A stretch of DNA of 64,000 nucleotides from Bdellovibrionales bacterium (GTDB lineage Bacteria > Bdellovibrionota > UBA1018 > CAIMNF01), in contig CANBTI010000002.1 of NCBI GenBank assembly GCA_947372355.1, positions 42,580-106,579 on the forward strand, written 5' to 3'. Positions 35,652 to 44,851 of this stretch are shown here, piece by piece. The translations under genes and the position numbers were made by a program. Position 1 is the stretch's first letter; each line of letters starts with the position of its first letter. The notes under the pieces are model-generated. The model had not been told where the DNA came from, did not search any database, and worked only from the letters and a program-made list of their open reading frames with translations.

Positions 35652-36545
35652 TTAATTTTTAAAAATTGGATCAGTGGGAGTGGGTACATCGCGAGTATCA
35701 AATTCTATACCGGCACTATTATTTGAAAAAACAGCCTTTGATGCCCATGGGTAGCTTTTGGAAGGACCATTCATCAGGATATTGTAATTGAGATCTTGGA
35801 TCCAATAATGAGTTTTTTCTGGATCCCAAAAGAGTGCTTTTAATCCGGCGGTTTCATCCGTAGACCAAGGTTTTCCAACCGCGAAAAGAATTTTAAAAAT
35901 GCTCACATGATTTCCAGTGAGAGGACCACCTATATATTTCCATGGAATAATATAGCTACTCATCCATTGATCTTCAAACTCGGGGATTTGTAATCCAGAT
36001 AATTCAAGAAAACTTGCTGCAAAGGCAGTGCATCCGGCACCCTCGCGGTATAAAGGACGAGCATTTAATCCCGCGTAGATTTGATCGTAATGATTTTGCT
36101 TAAACTCTTCGATGTACTGAGTGAGGCGAGCACAAGTGGATTCGGAAATTTGAAAACGAATGAAACTGCTTCTTCCAGTTGCTTGCATTTCTTCGATGTC
36201 TGCTTTGGTTTCTTCAGGATCATCGAGTTTTCCATTGAATGTTTTAAAGAGAACTCCTAAGCCGTAACCTTCTTTTAAAATATTTTTGCGTTCTTCTTCA
36301 TTACCAACAGAAGTCATTCCGGTGAATAAAGTGTTACTTCCACAAGTGAGCTCTTCGTAAACGTGGCCGATTTCATGGCGATCGCCGCCAGGAACTCTGG
36401 CAATTTGGTTGATCACTACAGAAAGCGCAAGATGACGTGGATTTTTCCAGTTCACACCTTTAGGCGATGGAATGTAGTGGAGGGTTAGTGAATCAGCGTG
36501 AGCGTGCTGAATCAAAAATCCAAATATGAGTACAAAAAGGTTCAT
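35652..36545 (-). CDS. Secreted protein of unknown function, possible papain-like fold
   Basis: The signal peptide is MNLFVLIFGFLIQHAHA. I do not recognise the family. A conserved-looking HEIGHVYEELTCG near residue 55 and an EGAGCTAFAASFLELSG segment near residue 170 give a His followed by a Cys at a helix start. This is the order seen in permuted NlpC/P60-type cysteine hydrolases, but that assignment is speculative. It is encoded 63 bp downstream of the YgiQ gene on the same strand, and its end faces the end of the permease gene. Confidence 0.55.
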   Translation of the reverse strand: MNLFVLIFGFLIQHAHADSLTLHYIPSPKGVNWKNPRHLALSVVINQIARVPGGDRHEIGHVYEELTCGSNTLFTGMTSVGNEEERKNILKEGYGLGVLFKTFNGKLDDPEETKADIEEMQATGRSSFIRFQISESTCARLTQYIEEFKQNHYDQIYAGLNARPLYREGAGCTAFAASFLELSGLQIPEFEDQWMSSYIIPWKYIGGPLTGNHVSIFKILFAVGKPWSTDETAGLKALFWDPEKTHYWIQDLNYNILMNGPSKSYPWASKAVFSNNSAGIEFDTRDVPTPTDPIFKN

Positions 36546-36608
36546 AGTGCGGTTACCAAAATTAATAAAATAAACTTACCCCATAAATTCTGAATCAGTT
36601 TAATTATT

Positions 36609-38657
36609 TTAACGGGTATCTAGGAGAAGCTTCTTACCCAGTTGTTCCGTTGGTGGTTCAACGATGCTACGTGTGCGGTTTTTCTGTTGTGAAGAAGTGT
36701 TAAATTTAATTTTGTTTCCAGCAGGAGCGCGCGTGTCGCCGCTTCCGTAATTCTTTTTCACACCACCCACAATATTTGCACGACGTTTTTCTCGTTCATA
36801 TTCTCTTAAGATTTCACGATGTTCTGGTTTGTGTGGTTGCAGTAGTGCTTGCTGAATTTTACGATCTTTCCAATCTTTAGCCACATAAAGAGGCTTCATT
36901 CCCATTGGATTTAATCCCGTCCAGTACATTGCAGTCGCTAATGTCATCGGAGTGGGGATGAAAGCTTGCACTTGTTGGAGGTTCCAACCCTGAGCGCTCA
37001 TGTAGTCATAAACCTGTTCCATTTTTTCATGCGTAGTGCCAGGAAAGCCTGAAATGAAATAAGGAACCACATATTGTTCTTTACCCGCATCTTCAGAAAT
37101 TTCTTTGAAGTAATTCACGAACTCATCGAAATTTTTTAATCCTGGTTTTTTCATGAGGTGTAGAACTTCATCGTCCATGTGTTCTGGAGCCACTTTTAAG
37201 TGTCCACCTACATGATGCGTGATGAGCTCGCGTAAATACTCATGACCAGATTGTTTATCTGAAAGTGCAAGATCATAACGAAGGCCTGAGGCAATGTGAA
37301 TTTTTCTGATGCCAGGAATTTTTTTCGCGCGTTTTAATAAATCAACCTGAGGCGCATGATTGTGTTGTAATTGCGGACAAACTTTTGGATGTACGCAAGA
37401 AAGCTTACGACACTTACTTTGAATCTCTGGGCTCTTGCAACTTGTTTGATACATGTTGGCTGTTGGTCCACCGATATCGGAAACAATACCTTTGAAGCCA
37501 GGAACTTTATTGAGTGCTTCAACTTCTTTTAAAACGCTATCAGTAGAGCGGGATTGAACCACACGGCCTTGATGAAGAGTGATCGCACAAAATGAACAAC
37601 CACCGTAACAACCACGAAGTGAGTTTACTGAAAAACGAATCATGTCGGCAGCAGGAATTCTGTTTTTGTAAGATGGATGTTGTTCTTTGGTGAATGGCAT
37701 TTCATACACGGCATCGAGTTGCTCGGTAGAAAGTGGAAGTGCAGGAGGATTCACCACTACTGCTTTATTACCGGTGTATTGAACCATTCGCTTACCGTTA
37801 AATGGAGAAGCCTCATACTCAATGAAGTAGCTCATCTTCGCGAATTTTTTCTTATCGTCACGCACTTCTTCAAAACTTGGGATGGTTAAGCGCGGCTGAA
37901 TTTCACGTGCGTGATCTTTGCCTGCAAGGTAGGCAATCCCGCGTTGAGTTTTAATATAATCGAGAGCTTTTTGAGTGGCAGGGTGACCAAGGGTTACGGG
38001 TCCGCCGATTTCTTGTTCTGCTAATTTAAATTGTTCCACCATCATATCGGTAGTGCGTTCGCCCATTCCGAATACAATAAATTCCGCATTCAACTCAGAT
38101 AAAATGGAAGGACGAATTCTGTTCTGCCAATAATCGTAATGCGCTAAACGACGAAGAGAAACTTCCACACCTCCCACTACAATGGGAGTATCAGGAAAAG
38201 CTTTGCGAGCGAGATCGGAATAAACGATAGAAGCGTAATCGGGGCGATGTCCGCCCATTCCGCCTTCAGCATACATATCATCCGAACGTTTCTTTTTGTT
38301 TGCAGTGTAGTTGTTAATCATCGAATCAACGGTACCGCTTGAAACTCCCACAAATAAACGCGGACGACCCATGCGCATGAAATCTTGGTGATCGCCATCT
38401 TTCCATTTTGGTTGAGAAATGATTCCCACGCGCATTCCTAATTTTTCTAAAAATCTTCCCAAACATGGAATTCCGAAAGTGGGATGATCCACATATGCAT
38501 CACCCGAGATTAATAAAACATCGAGTTCATCCCAACCGAGCCACTCCATTTCTTTCCTAGTCGTAGGAAGAAACTTTTTGCAGGTTTCGCGATACACGAT
38601 TTCATTGGTGATCGGAGTGCTATGCGCTGGTTTTGGTTGCGGTTTTTGTGGTTTCAT
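36609..38657 (-). CDS. YgiQ-family radical SAM protein
   Basis: The radical SAM cluster motif CxxxCxxC is in RGCYGGCSFCAI. The N-terminal B12-binding-like domain starts WDELDVLLISGDAYVDHPTFG, the hallmark of the YgiQ (UPF0313) family, and the C-terminal region with QAFIPTPMTLATAMYWTG also matches. The start at 38657 (MKPQKPQPKP) avoids overlap with the divergent gene; the upstream part of the track ORF is not family-like. The reaction is unknown. A Cys-rich insert (CRKLSCVHPKVCPQLQHNH) suggests a second metal site. Confidence 0.92.
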   Translation of the reverse strand: MKPQKPQPKPAHSTPITNEIVYRETCKKFLPTTRKEMEWLGWDELDVLLISGDAYVDHPTFGIPCLGRFLEKLGMRVGIISQPKWKDGDHQDFMRMGRPRLFVGVSSGTVDSMINNYTANKKKRSDDMYAEGGMGGHRPDYASIVYSDLARKAFPDTPIVVGGVEVSLRRLAHYDYWQNRIRPSILSELNAEFIVFGMGERTTDMMVEQFKLAEQEIGGPVTLGHPATQKALDYIKTQRGIAYLAGKDHAREIQPRLTIPSFEEVRDDKKKFAKMSYFIEYEASPFNGKRMVQYTGNKAVVVNPPALPLSTEQLDAVYEMPFTKEQHPSYKNRIPAADMIRFSVNSLRGCYGGCSFCAITLHQGRVVQSRSTDSVLKEVEALNKVPGFKGIVSDIGGPTANMYQTSCKSPEIQSKCRKLSCVHPKVCPQLQHNHAPQVDLLKRAKKIPGIRKIHIASGLRYDLALSDKQSGHEYLRELITHHVGGHLKVAPEHMDDEVLHLMKKPGLKNFDEFVNYFKEISEDAGKEQYVVPYFISGFPGTTHEKMEQVYDYMSAQGWNLQQVQAFIPTPMTLATAMYWTGLNPMGMKPLYVAKDWKDRKIQQALLQPHKPEHREILREYEREKRRANIVGGVKKNYGSGDTRAPAGNKIKFNTSSQQKNRTRSIVEPPTEQLGKKLLLDTR

Positions 38658-38721
38658 TGTTCGTGGTTTATAACAGAAATGCGGCAATGCAGCAAATTTA
38701 ATATTGTGATAAGAATAAAGA

Positions 38722-39873
38722 ATGAGTAAAAAAGTGAATACACCCAAAATAAGACAACTTATTGAAATTATTGAGTTAAGAATGCCAACAGCCTGCGCTG
38801 AATCTTGGGATTCAGTAGGGTTGATCTGTGGCAGTGCCGATCAAAACTTAAAAGGGGTCATGATTGGTGTCGATTTAACGGAGTCCCTTTTCGATGCGGC
38901 CTTAAAAAAGAAGGCAAATCTGATTGTGATTCATCATCCGCCACTTTTTCCAAAAGGTCGTGGAATCACTAAACTGGTAAAGGGCCGAGATTCAGATTTG
39001 AACACGATCCTTCTCAAGGCTTATGAAAAAAATATCTGCGTGTATGTAGCTCACACTAATTTTGATCGATGCGCACTGGATGGAATGATTGCTCTGGCAG
39101 ATGATTTGGGTGCGGTAGCGAAAGCACGAGTTTGGGAAACTCCAACAGATGGCGAAACTTTACTTAAAAAATTGGTAACCTTCATTCCTGCTACTCATTA
39201 CGAAGTGGTTCGCGATGCGCTTTATGAAGTAGGTTGTGGTCATATTGGAAATTATGATTCTTGTGGATTTGCAGCATCTGGATTTGGAAACTTCCGCGCA
39301 CTTCAAGGATCAGCGCCGTTTATTGGAAAAGTTGGAACACTAGAACAAGTAGAAGAAGTGAGATTTGAAACCATTTTTGTCAGTGGAATGGAATCAGTCG
39401 TGATTGATACATTAAGACATGTTCATCCTTATGAAGAAGTCGCTTATGATATTTATGCCGTAGAGCAATTGCCATTGATCAAGGGGATGATCTGGGGACT
39501 AGGTTACGGATTTGTTGCCGAATTAAAAAAACCAATGAAATACGCTGAATTTGTTAAAAAAGTGAAAAATGTTTTTAAGGTAAAATCTTTTCTCACCCAT
39601 CAACAAGAACCAAAGATGGTTAGAAAAATTGCTTTCACCCCAGGCAAGGGTTCTTCATTTATCAAATCAGTGAGTCAGCATCAAGTGGATGTGTATATCA
39701 CTGGTGAGGTTGGCTATCATGGTTCATTGGAAGCCGCTCGTAATGGAGTAAATGTGATGGAGCTTGGTCACCGTGAAAGTGAACACTACTTTTTAAAGAC
39801 AATCGCTCATTGGTGTAAAGAATGGGATCTCCCTCACTTTGCACTGGATGAACGAACTCAAAAAATTATTTAG
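38722..39873 (+). CDS. Nif3-like dinuclear metal centre protein (YqfO type)
   Basis: The N-terminal half has the Nif3 signatures ESWDSVGLICGS, VIHHPPLFPKG and YVAHTNFDRC. The C-terminal half carries GKGSSFIKSVSQHQVDVYITGEVGYHG and ELGHRESEHY. In the middle (about residues 150-255) is the PII/CutA-like insert typical of the longer YqfO members, including VGCGHIGNYDSCGF and HPYEEVAYDIY. The protein assembles as a hexamer with two metals per subunit in known members. A GTP cyclohydrolase-like role has been proposed for relatives but is not established here. Confidence 0.93.
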   Translation: MSKKVNTPKIRQLIEIIELRMPTACAESWDSVGLICGSADQNLKGVMIGVDLTESLFDAALKKKANLIVIHHPPLFPKGRGITKLVKGRDSDLNTILLKAYEKNICVYVAHTNFDRCALDGMIALADDLGAVAKARVWETPTDGETLLKKLVTFIPATHYEVVRDALYEVGCGHIGNYDSCGFAASGFGNFRALQGSAPFIGKVGTLEQVEEVRFETIFVSGMESVVIDTLRHVHPYEEVAYDIYAVEQLPLIKGMIWGLGYGFVAELKKPMKYAEFVKKVKNVFKVKSFLTHQQEPKMVRKIAFTPGKGSSFIKSVSQHQVDVYITGEVGYHGSLEAARNGVNVMELGHRESEHYFLKTIAHWCKEWDLPHFALDERTQKII

Positions 39874-39878
39874 TTTCA

Positions 39879-40367
39879 TCAAAGATTGAGATGCCCCTCA
39901 CTTTGTGGAATGGCATTAATGATTAATTTTTTAATCTCAGCATCTGAACCTTGTAGAAATTCTCGTTTGATTTCATGGGTGATGAAACCAATCGTATTTG
40001 GCTTAAGGGCGCTTCTGAGTAAGCCTAAAAAGCGTGGACCTGCAACAAGTACTAATTGCTCATACTTCTTTTCTGTTGCTGCACGCTCTAAGTAGTCTGC
40101 AATTCTTTTTGCAAAAAGTTTTGCTAGATGTTCATGTTTAGATTCTTTGGGTTCAAGTCCATGCCTGATGGTGTTACCTGCGGAGCTACCGATGCGCCCC
40201 TCTCTATCTGAAACCAACTCACTTTCCATTTTTTTACCTTCTTTATTTTCCAATCGTTCAATAAAGAAAAAAGGCTTATTTTTTTTATCAGCATAAATTA
40301 CCGATTCAACTCGATTCGCAAGTACAAACCATGTGACAGGGCGATAAGAGGAAATTTTATTATTCAT
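39879..40367 (-). CDS. Host-attachment-family protein (baeRF-like)
   Basis: The N-terminus TWFVLANRVESVIYAD, the DREGRIGSSAG segment, HEHLAKLFAKRIADYLERA and the core LVLVAGPRFLGLLRSAL match the family named Protein required for attachment to host cells, which belongs to the release-factor-like baeRF group. Despite the family name, it is a small cytoplasmic-looking protein with no signal peptide. It is divergent from the RNA/ftsH region and convergent to the Nif3 gene. A short palindrome lies 44 bp upstream of its start. Confidence 0.8.
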   Translation of the reverse strand: MNNKISSYRPVTWFVLANRVESVIYADKKNKPFFFIERLENKEGKKMESELVSDREGRIGSSAGNTIRHGLEPKESKHEHLAKLFAKRIADYLERAATEKKYEQLVLVAGPRFLGLLRSALKPNTIGFITHEIKREFLQGSDAEIKKLIINAIPQSEGHLNL

Positions 40368-40410
40368 ATAGTTCTCATTTCAATTGATAGATAAGCAAAA
40401 GAAATGCCAA

Positions 40411-40427
40411 CGATCAAAATTTGATCG
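40411..40427. promoter_or_regulatory. Perfect palindrome in the divergent region (possible operator)
   Basis: CGATCAAA-A-TTTGATCG is an 8-bp perfect inverted repeat around one base, between the host-attachment-family gene start and the structured RNA region. Its size and symmetry fit a dimeric regulator site, but no regulator is identified. Confidence 0.35.
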
Positions 40428-40499
40428 ATGAGAAAATATGTCATTAAAAACCCTAAAAATTCCCATCAAAGTTAAAATACAAATTTAAATGGAATGGAT

Positions 40500-41277
40500 C
40501 AACATCCAGGGTTGGCATTGCTTATGCAATTATAGGTTTTAGTTGCTTGAATGTAGCGAAGCTAGATCAAGCTCTTGTGGGTGTAAATCTCACCAGCAAA
40601 ATCATCCGGTTGTTGCTGTAGCGATGGTCGAATTTTTAGTGGCGACATTAAAAATAGATGCCGACTGTATAAGTTGCCTGACTTGTTCAGGTGAGCGAGT
40701 GACTTAATAGGTTGTAGCCGTAAGGCGAGTTCCGTTTTTAATTGGGTTGTGATGTTGAGCTTGCTCAAGCAAAGCGAAGACGATCACCATGAACGAAGCA
40801 CCGGATATGTGCAGTTGATGGATCATTAATCTGATAGGAAGCGACATGTTGAGAAGGAGCAAGGTTGAAAGCTCGGAACTGCTAAAGCATTACTCGAAAA
40901 GCTTTTTAATTTCGAGTAAAGGTTTTTTGAATAAACCAATTAACTACTGGTGAAATCAAGAGATGCGTTTTAGTAGGGCGGTTGAGATCGGTTAAACCTT
41001 TAATCGGAAACGATCATTGGTGAGGATCTCTCTAGTGAAAACGGGTTGAAAGATTCGTTTGAATGGTAGTTTTTTAGATTTGTAAGAACCTGAAAGACGA
41101 AGAATGGAAAGCAAATTCAGAGTTTAGACTAGGTATGTTGTAAGCAGCTTAACTTGCCTAAACACTGAAGAAGGCTCCATTTGATGTGCCAGCTGATCAG
41201 CCGTACTGGGGAAAACCTAATGTGCGGAATGAGTAAATAAGGGGAGGTGGATTGTAAAATCCACCTCCCATTTTTTT
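40500..41277 (+). ncRNA. Large structured RNA candidate upstream of ftsH; class unknown
   Basis: About 900 bp here have no credible ORF but many small hairpins on the plus strand. Examples are ATTGC-TTAT-GCAAT (40517-40530), CTTGA...TCAAG enclosing TAGC-GAA-GCTA (40546-40571), CAGCAA...TTGCTG (40594-40618), CCTGA...TCAGG (40677-40691), GCC-GTAA-GGC (40717-40726), GTGAT...ATCAC (40749-40787), GCAC...GTGC (40798-40812), TACTCGAA...TTCGAGTA (40891-40918), GTTTAG...CTAAAC (41122-41163) and CCGTAC...GTGCGG. It ends at a strong terminator. Parts recall group II intron domain I, but no reverse transcriptase or intact domain V is seen. It does not match RNase P RNA or tmRNA signatures. The 5' end is a guess. 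Confidence 0.6.
41242..41277 (+). terminator. Strong intrinsic terminator directly before the ftsH ribosome-binding site
   Basis: GGGAGGTGGATT (41242-41253) and AATCCACCTCCC (41258-41269) form a perfect 12-bp stem with a GTAA loop, followed by A and seven T. The next six bases, AGGAGA (41278-41283), are the Shine-Dalgarno of the FtsH gene. It therefore either ends an independent RNA or acts as an attenuator of ftsH. Confidence 0.9.
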
Positions 41278-41346
41278 AGGAGAATTGATATCGAAAAACA
41301 AAAACCTCAACCAGAAGCACAAAAGTTTAAGTTTGATTTTAGGTTT

Positions 41347-43164
41347 TTGCTGGTTAGCTTAATGGTCGTTTTTTTTATTAATTATTATTTCCTTCAAAGA
41401 GATACTGAAGAATTACCCTATAATAAATTTTTAAAATTTGTAGATGAAGGCAAAGTTTCATCTGTCGTGATTGAAGACAGTCGAATCATGGGCGAATTAA
41501 AACCTATTGAGAATAATAAACTAACTCGCTTCGTAACCGTTGCCGTAAAAGATGATACGTTAACTCAAAAATTATATGAAAAAGGGGTGAGTTTTAAAGG
41601 CCAATTAAAAAATCCATTGGTCAGTTTTTTTGCCTCTTGGGTATTCCCACTCATCTTTTTTTATTTTTTATGGTCATTCATCATTGGCCGAGCGGGTGGA
41701 GCGGTAGGTTCTGGTGTTCTCTCCATGTCAAAATCTAAAGCTAAAATATACGTAGAAAAAGAAGTGAAAACTACTTTTAAGGATGTGGCAGGCATTGATG
41801 AAGCCAGCGATGAACTTCAGGAAATTGTAAGATATTTGCAAGATCCTAAACGATATGCACGTCTTGGTGGTCATGCACCTAAAGGTGTTTTATTGGTGGG
41901 GCCGCCTGGAACTGGAAAAACATTGCTAGCAAGAGCAGTTGCTGGTGAAGCAAAAGTTCCTTTTTTTTCAATTAATGGCTCAGAGTTTGTAGAAATGTTT
42001 GTAGGGCTTGGTGCTGCTCGAGTTCGAGATATGTTTCAACAAGCAAAAGAACAAGTTCCATGCATCGTTTTTATTGACGAGATTGATGCACTGGGGAGAT
42101 CTCGTGCGATGAATGCAATTGCGGGCACTAACGATGAAAAGGAACAAACTTTAAATCAATTGCTGGCTGAGATGGATGGTTTTGATTCGAGCGAAGGGGT
42201 AATTATTTTTGCGGCTACCAATCGTCCTGAAATATTAGATCCTGCATTACTACGGGCTGGTAGATTTGACCGCCAAATTGCTTTAAATAATCCTGATCAT
42301 GAGGGGCGATTGCAAATTTTAAAAGTTCACGTAAAAAAAATAAAGTTAGATCCCACCGTTGATCTTAATCGAATTTCTTCAATGACATCTGGATTTTCTG
42401 GAGCGGATTTGGCTAATTTATCCAATGAAGCTGCCTTGGTGGCTACTCGTCGAGATGCACTGAGTGTGATAGAAAATGATTTCTTGGTAGCAATTGAAAG
42501 AATGGTTGCGGGTTTAGAGCAAAAGAAGAAAGTAATGAATCCGTTGGAAAAAAGAAAAACTGCTTTCCATGAACTTGGTCACGCAACTGTGGCATTGGCA
42601 CTAGAGGTTCCAGATAAGGTGCATAAAGTAACGATCATACCTCGAGGAATGGGTGCACTAGGTTATACGATGCAACGACCAGAAGAAGATCGTTATCTAT
42701 TAGAAGAAAGTGAATTAATTGCAAAAATTGCAGTTTTGTTAGGCGGAAGAGCAGCCGAAAAAATATTTTTTAATTCAACGAGTACTGGAGCATCAAATGA
42801 TTTAGCAAAAGCCACCGATATTGCAAGAGCAATGGTGATGCAGTTTGGAATGGGAACTTCATTAGGAATGGCCAGTTATGATCAAAAGAGATCCCGATAT
42901 TTAAGTACTCCCTTTGATGGCTATTCCTCTGAAATGAGTGAAGAAACGTCTAGGGAGGTGGAACTTGAAATTAAAAAAATATTAAACTCTGGGTTTGAAA
43001 CAGCTATTAAATCAATTCGAGAAAATAAAAAATTTATTGATCTTGCTGTGATCGAGCTTTTAAAAAAAGAAACTCTCGATGAAAAAGAGATTCAGTCCTT
43101 CTGGGGAATTCGAACTCAATCAAATGGATCAGGCCTCACTGTGGGAACTATTGTCGCCCATTAA
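41347..43164 (+). CDS. ftsH: FtsH-type membrane AAA+ zinc metalloprotease
   Basis: Numbered from this start, two membrane segments (residues 2-17 and about 93-113) flank a small periplasmic domain. The AAA+ module has Walker A GPPGTGKT (184-191), Walker [12 protein letters not shown] and the arginine-finger region [21 protein letters not shown]. The protease domain has HELGH (407-411) and a late Asp ligand in [13 protein letters not shown]. The listed start is a TTG, but the frame stays open upstream through FKFDFRF and QKPQPEAQ to an AUC at 41290 placed 6 bp after AGGAGA, so the real N-terminus is probably about 19 residues longer. It may be a stress-linked paralogue of a housekeeping FtsH. 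Confidence 0.93.
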   Translation: MLVSLMVVFFINYYFLQRDTEELPYNKFLKFVDEGKVSSVVIEDSRIMGELKPIENNKLTRFVTVAVKDDTLTQKLYEKGVSFKGQLKNPLVSFFASWVFPLIFFYFLWSFIIGRAGGAVGSGVLSMSKSKAKIYVEKEVKTTFKDVAGIDEASDELQEIVRYLQDPKRYARLGGHAPKGVLLVGPPGTGKTLLARAVAGEAKVPFFSINGSEFVEMFVGLGAARVRDMFQQAKEQVPCIVFIDEIDALGRSRAMNAIAGTNDEKEQTLNQLLAEMDGFDSSEGVIIFAATNRPEILDPALLRAGRFDRQIALNNPDHEGRLQILKVHVKKIKLDPTVDLNRISSMTSGFSGADLANLSNEAALVATRRDALSVIENDFLVAIERMVAGLEQKKKVMNPLEKRKTAFHELGHATVALALEVPDKVHKVTIIPRGMGALGYTMQRPEEDRYLLEESELIAKIAVLLGGRAAEKIFFNSTSTGASNDLAKATDIARAMVMQFGMGTSLGMASYDQKRSRYLSTPFDGYSSEMSEETSREVELEIKKILNSGFETAIKSIRENKKFIDLAVIELLKKETLDEKEIQSFWGIRTQSNGSGLTVGTIVAH

Positions 43165-43176
43165 TTTTAAGGAGAT

Positions 43177-43641
43177 ATGAAGATGCTACACTTTACCAAT
43201 CACATCAAAGAGCACATGACCAAGCATCCCGTTCTTACTTCCAGGACAATCTCGGTGGAAGATGCTCTGGTATTGATGAAAAAAAAAGGATTTCGACATC
43301 TTCCAATTGTTGAAAATTCTAAAGTAGTCGGCATTGTGAGCGATCGAAGCTTGAAAGAGGCGGGATATTATTCCGATACCATGCGGCTAACGGTGGGAGA
43401 TGTCATGGTCTCTGATCCCTATTGCGTTGATATTAGAACTCCATTTTCAGAGGTAATACAAAATATGACCGATCGAAAAATTGGAAGTGCAGTTGTTTTG
43501 AATTTGGATCATGAAGTGGTTGGCATTTTTACGTCATATGATGCAATGAAAATATTGGCTAGCGTGGTTGAACACAAATTTGAAGATAAAAACTTTGAAC
43601 CCAATATGGAGCAATTTATCTCGGGTAATCTTTTTATTTAA
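43177..43641 (+). CDS. CBS-domain pair protein
   Basis: Two CBS motifs make up the protein. The first covers about residues 10-65 (MTKHPVLTSRTISVEDALVLMKKKGFRHLPIVENSKVVGIVSDRSL) and the second about 75-130 (MVSDPYCVDIRTPFSEVIQNMTDRKIGSAVVLN). Stand-alone CBS pairs bind adenine nucleotides and act as energy or stress sensors. It follows ftsH by 12 bp with AAGGAGAT before the ATG, so it is co-transcribed with it. No catalytic domain is attached. Confidence 0.9.
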   Translation: MKMLHFTNHIKEHMTKHPVLTSRTISVEDALVLMKKKGFRHLPIVENSKVVGIVSDRSLKEAGYYSDTMRLTVGDVMVSDPYCVDIRTPFSEVIQNMTDRKIGSAVVLNLDHEVVGIFTSYDAMKILASVVEHKFEDKNFEPNMEQFISGNLFI

Positions 43642-43681
43642 ATGGCCGAAGTCTTGCACATTTATTAAATGAGGTGAGCCA

Positions 43682-44851
43682 ATGTACTTTAAAAATCGTG
43701 AGCAGGCGGGTGTTTTTTTAGCAAATACGCTATTTGAAAAATTCAAAAAAAGAAAACCAATTATTGTTGCAATTCCGAGGGGAGGGGTTCCGGTTGCTCA
43801 ACCCATCGCTTATCTTTTAGATTCCCCACTGACGATCATTTCAGCACGAAGAGTTGGATCACCTTCCAATCAGGAGTATGGAATAGGAGCAGTGAGTGAG
43901 GATGGTCAAGTATGGATGGATTATCAAGAATTAGGTGTTCTAAAAATTGAACAATCCAAAATTGATCAATCCGTTGATCGAACCATGCTTGCCGCTATTA
44001 GATCTCTTAAGGCAAAAGGAGTTAAGGAAATCACCATTGCAGTACCAGTAGCCTCAGAATGTGGAATAGATTTGGTTAGGGCTGAAGTCGATGATGTTGT
44101 TTCAGCTTATACACCTACATATTTTACTGCGGTTGCTAAATGGTATGAGGATTTTTCTCAAGTAGAAGATAAAGAAGTTTTAAGGCTACTTGAGATGGCT
44201 AACAATCCTCCAGTTAAAGATTATTTTGCCCAGGAAGTGGAGATTGAAGTCGAAGGTGTAAAATTAATGGGAACATTGACATTACCTAAAAATAATAAAG
44301 CTTGGATCATTTTTGCACATGGAAGTGGAACAAGCAGAAACAGTAAGAAAAATATAGAATTGGCGACAAAATTTAATGAGGCTGGTTTTGGAACTCTTCT
44401 TTTTGATTTATTAACAGAAGATGAGGGAAGATTTAGGGCTACTGTTTTCGATGTAGATTTTTTGGCGCATCGATTATCCATGGCTACTCGATGGCTCAAA
44501 AGACAGGATGTTTGGAGACAAAAACCGATTGGATATTTTGGTGCAAGTACTGGTGCTGCTGCGGCGTTGGAATCATGTGCCTTATTTGAACCAGATATTT
44601 TTGCAGTCGTTTCAAAAAGTGGAAGACCCGATTTAGCGAAGAGTTTAAAGCGAGTGAATGCTCCAACACTATTGATTGTGAGTGAAAAAGATAAACAAGA
44701 AATAGAGTTAAATGAATATGCACGTAAATTAATTCCTCAAGCTAAACTTCATATTATTCCCGATGATTTGGAGCAGGTACTTGGTGAATCGAAGGATTGG
44801 TTTCAGAGTGTTTTGAATCGGTTCAGAAAGGATCACCATGTCGACGCGTGA
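43682..44851 (+). CDS. Degenerate phosphoribosyltransferase fused to an alpha/beta hydrolase
   Basis: Residues 1-165 match the type I phosphoribosyltransferase-like protein usually found in this gene neighbourhood (IVAIPRGGVPVAQPIAYLL, IGAVSEDG, AVAKWYEDFSQVEDKEV). However, the expected VDDGIATGATM PRPP-binding loop and the helix before it are absent; the sequence goes straight from KIDQSVDR to TMLAAIRSL. Residues about 185-385 are a dienelactone-hydrolase-like alpha/beta hydrolase with IIFAHGSGTSRNS and the nucleophile elbow GYFGASTGAAAAL, and a later His is expected. The first domain is probably structural. The gene overlaps the esterase-like gene by 14 bp. Confidence 0.85.
   Translation: MYFKNREQAGVFLANTLFEKFKKRKPIIVAIPRGGVPVAQPIAYLLDSPLTIISARRVGSPSNQEYGIGAVSEDGQVWMDYQELGVLKIEQSKIDQSVDRTMLAAIRSLKAKGVKEITIAVPVASECGIDLVRAEVDDVVSAYTPTYFTAVAKWYEDFSQVEDKEVLRLLEMANNPPVKDYFAQEVEIEVEGVKLMGTLTLPKNNKAWIIFAHGSGTSRNSKKNIELATKFNEAGFGTLLFDLLTEDEGRFRATVFDVDFLAHRLSMATRWLKRQDVWRQKPIGYFGASTGAAAALESCALFEPDIFAVVSKSGRPDLAKSLKRVNAPTLLIVSEKDKQEIELNEYARKLIPQAKLHIIPDDLEQVLGESKDWFQSVLNRFRKDHHVDA

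Noticed and set aside
39879-40367. Surface adhesin for attachment to prey
   Set aside because: The family name mentions host attachment, but there is no signal peptide or surface-protein feature.
40562-40768. 68-residue minus-strand ORF
   Set aside because: It lies inside the structured RNA region, lacks any recognisable feature or ribosome-binding site and is probably a chance frame.
40891-40918. Second copy of the TTCGAGTAAA motif from the 428-526 element
   Set aside because: Only about ten bases are shared and they form a different hairpin; not enough to call a repeat.
41190-41235. Group II intron domain V
   Set aside because: CCGTAC...GTGCGG pairs around a GAAA-containing loop, but the lower AGC triad does not pair and no two-base bulge is placed correctly; no reverse transcriptase is nearby.
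40500-41277. RNase P RNA or tmRNA as the identity of the large RNA
   Set aside because: The GAGGAAAGTCC-type core of RNase P RNA is absent, and there is no tmRNA acceptor end or tag reading frame.
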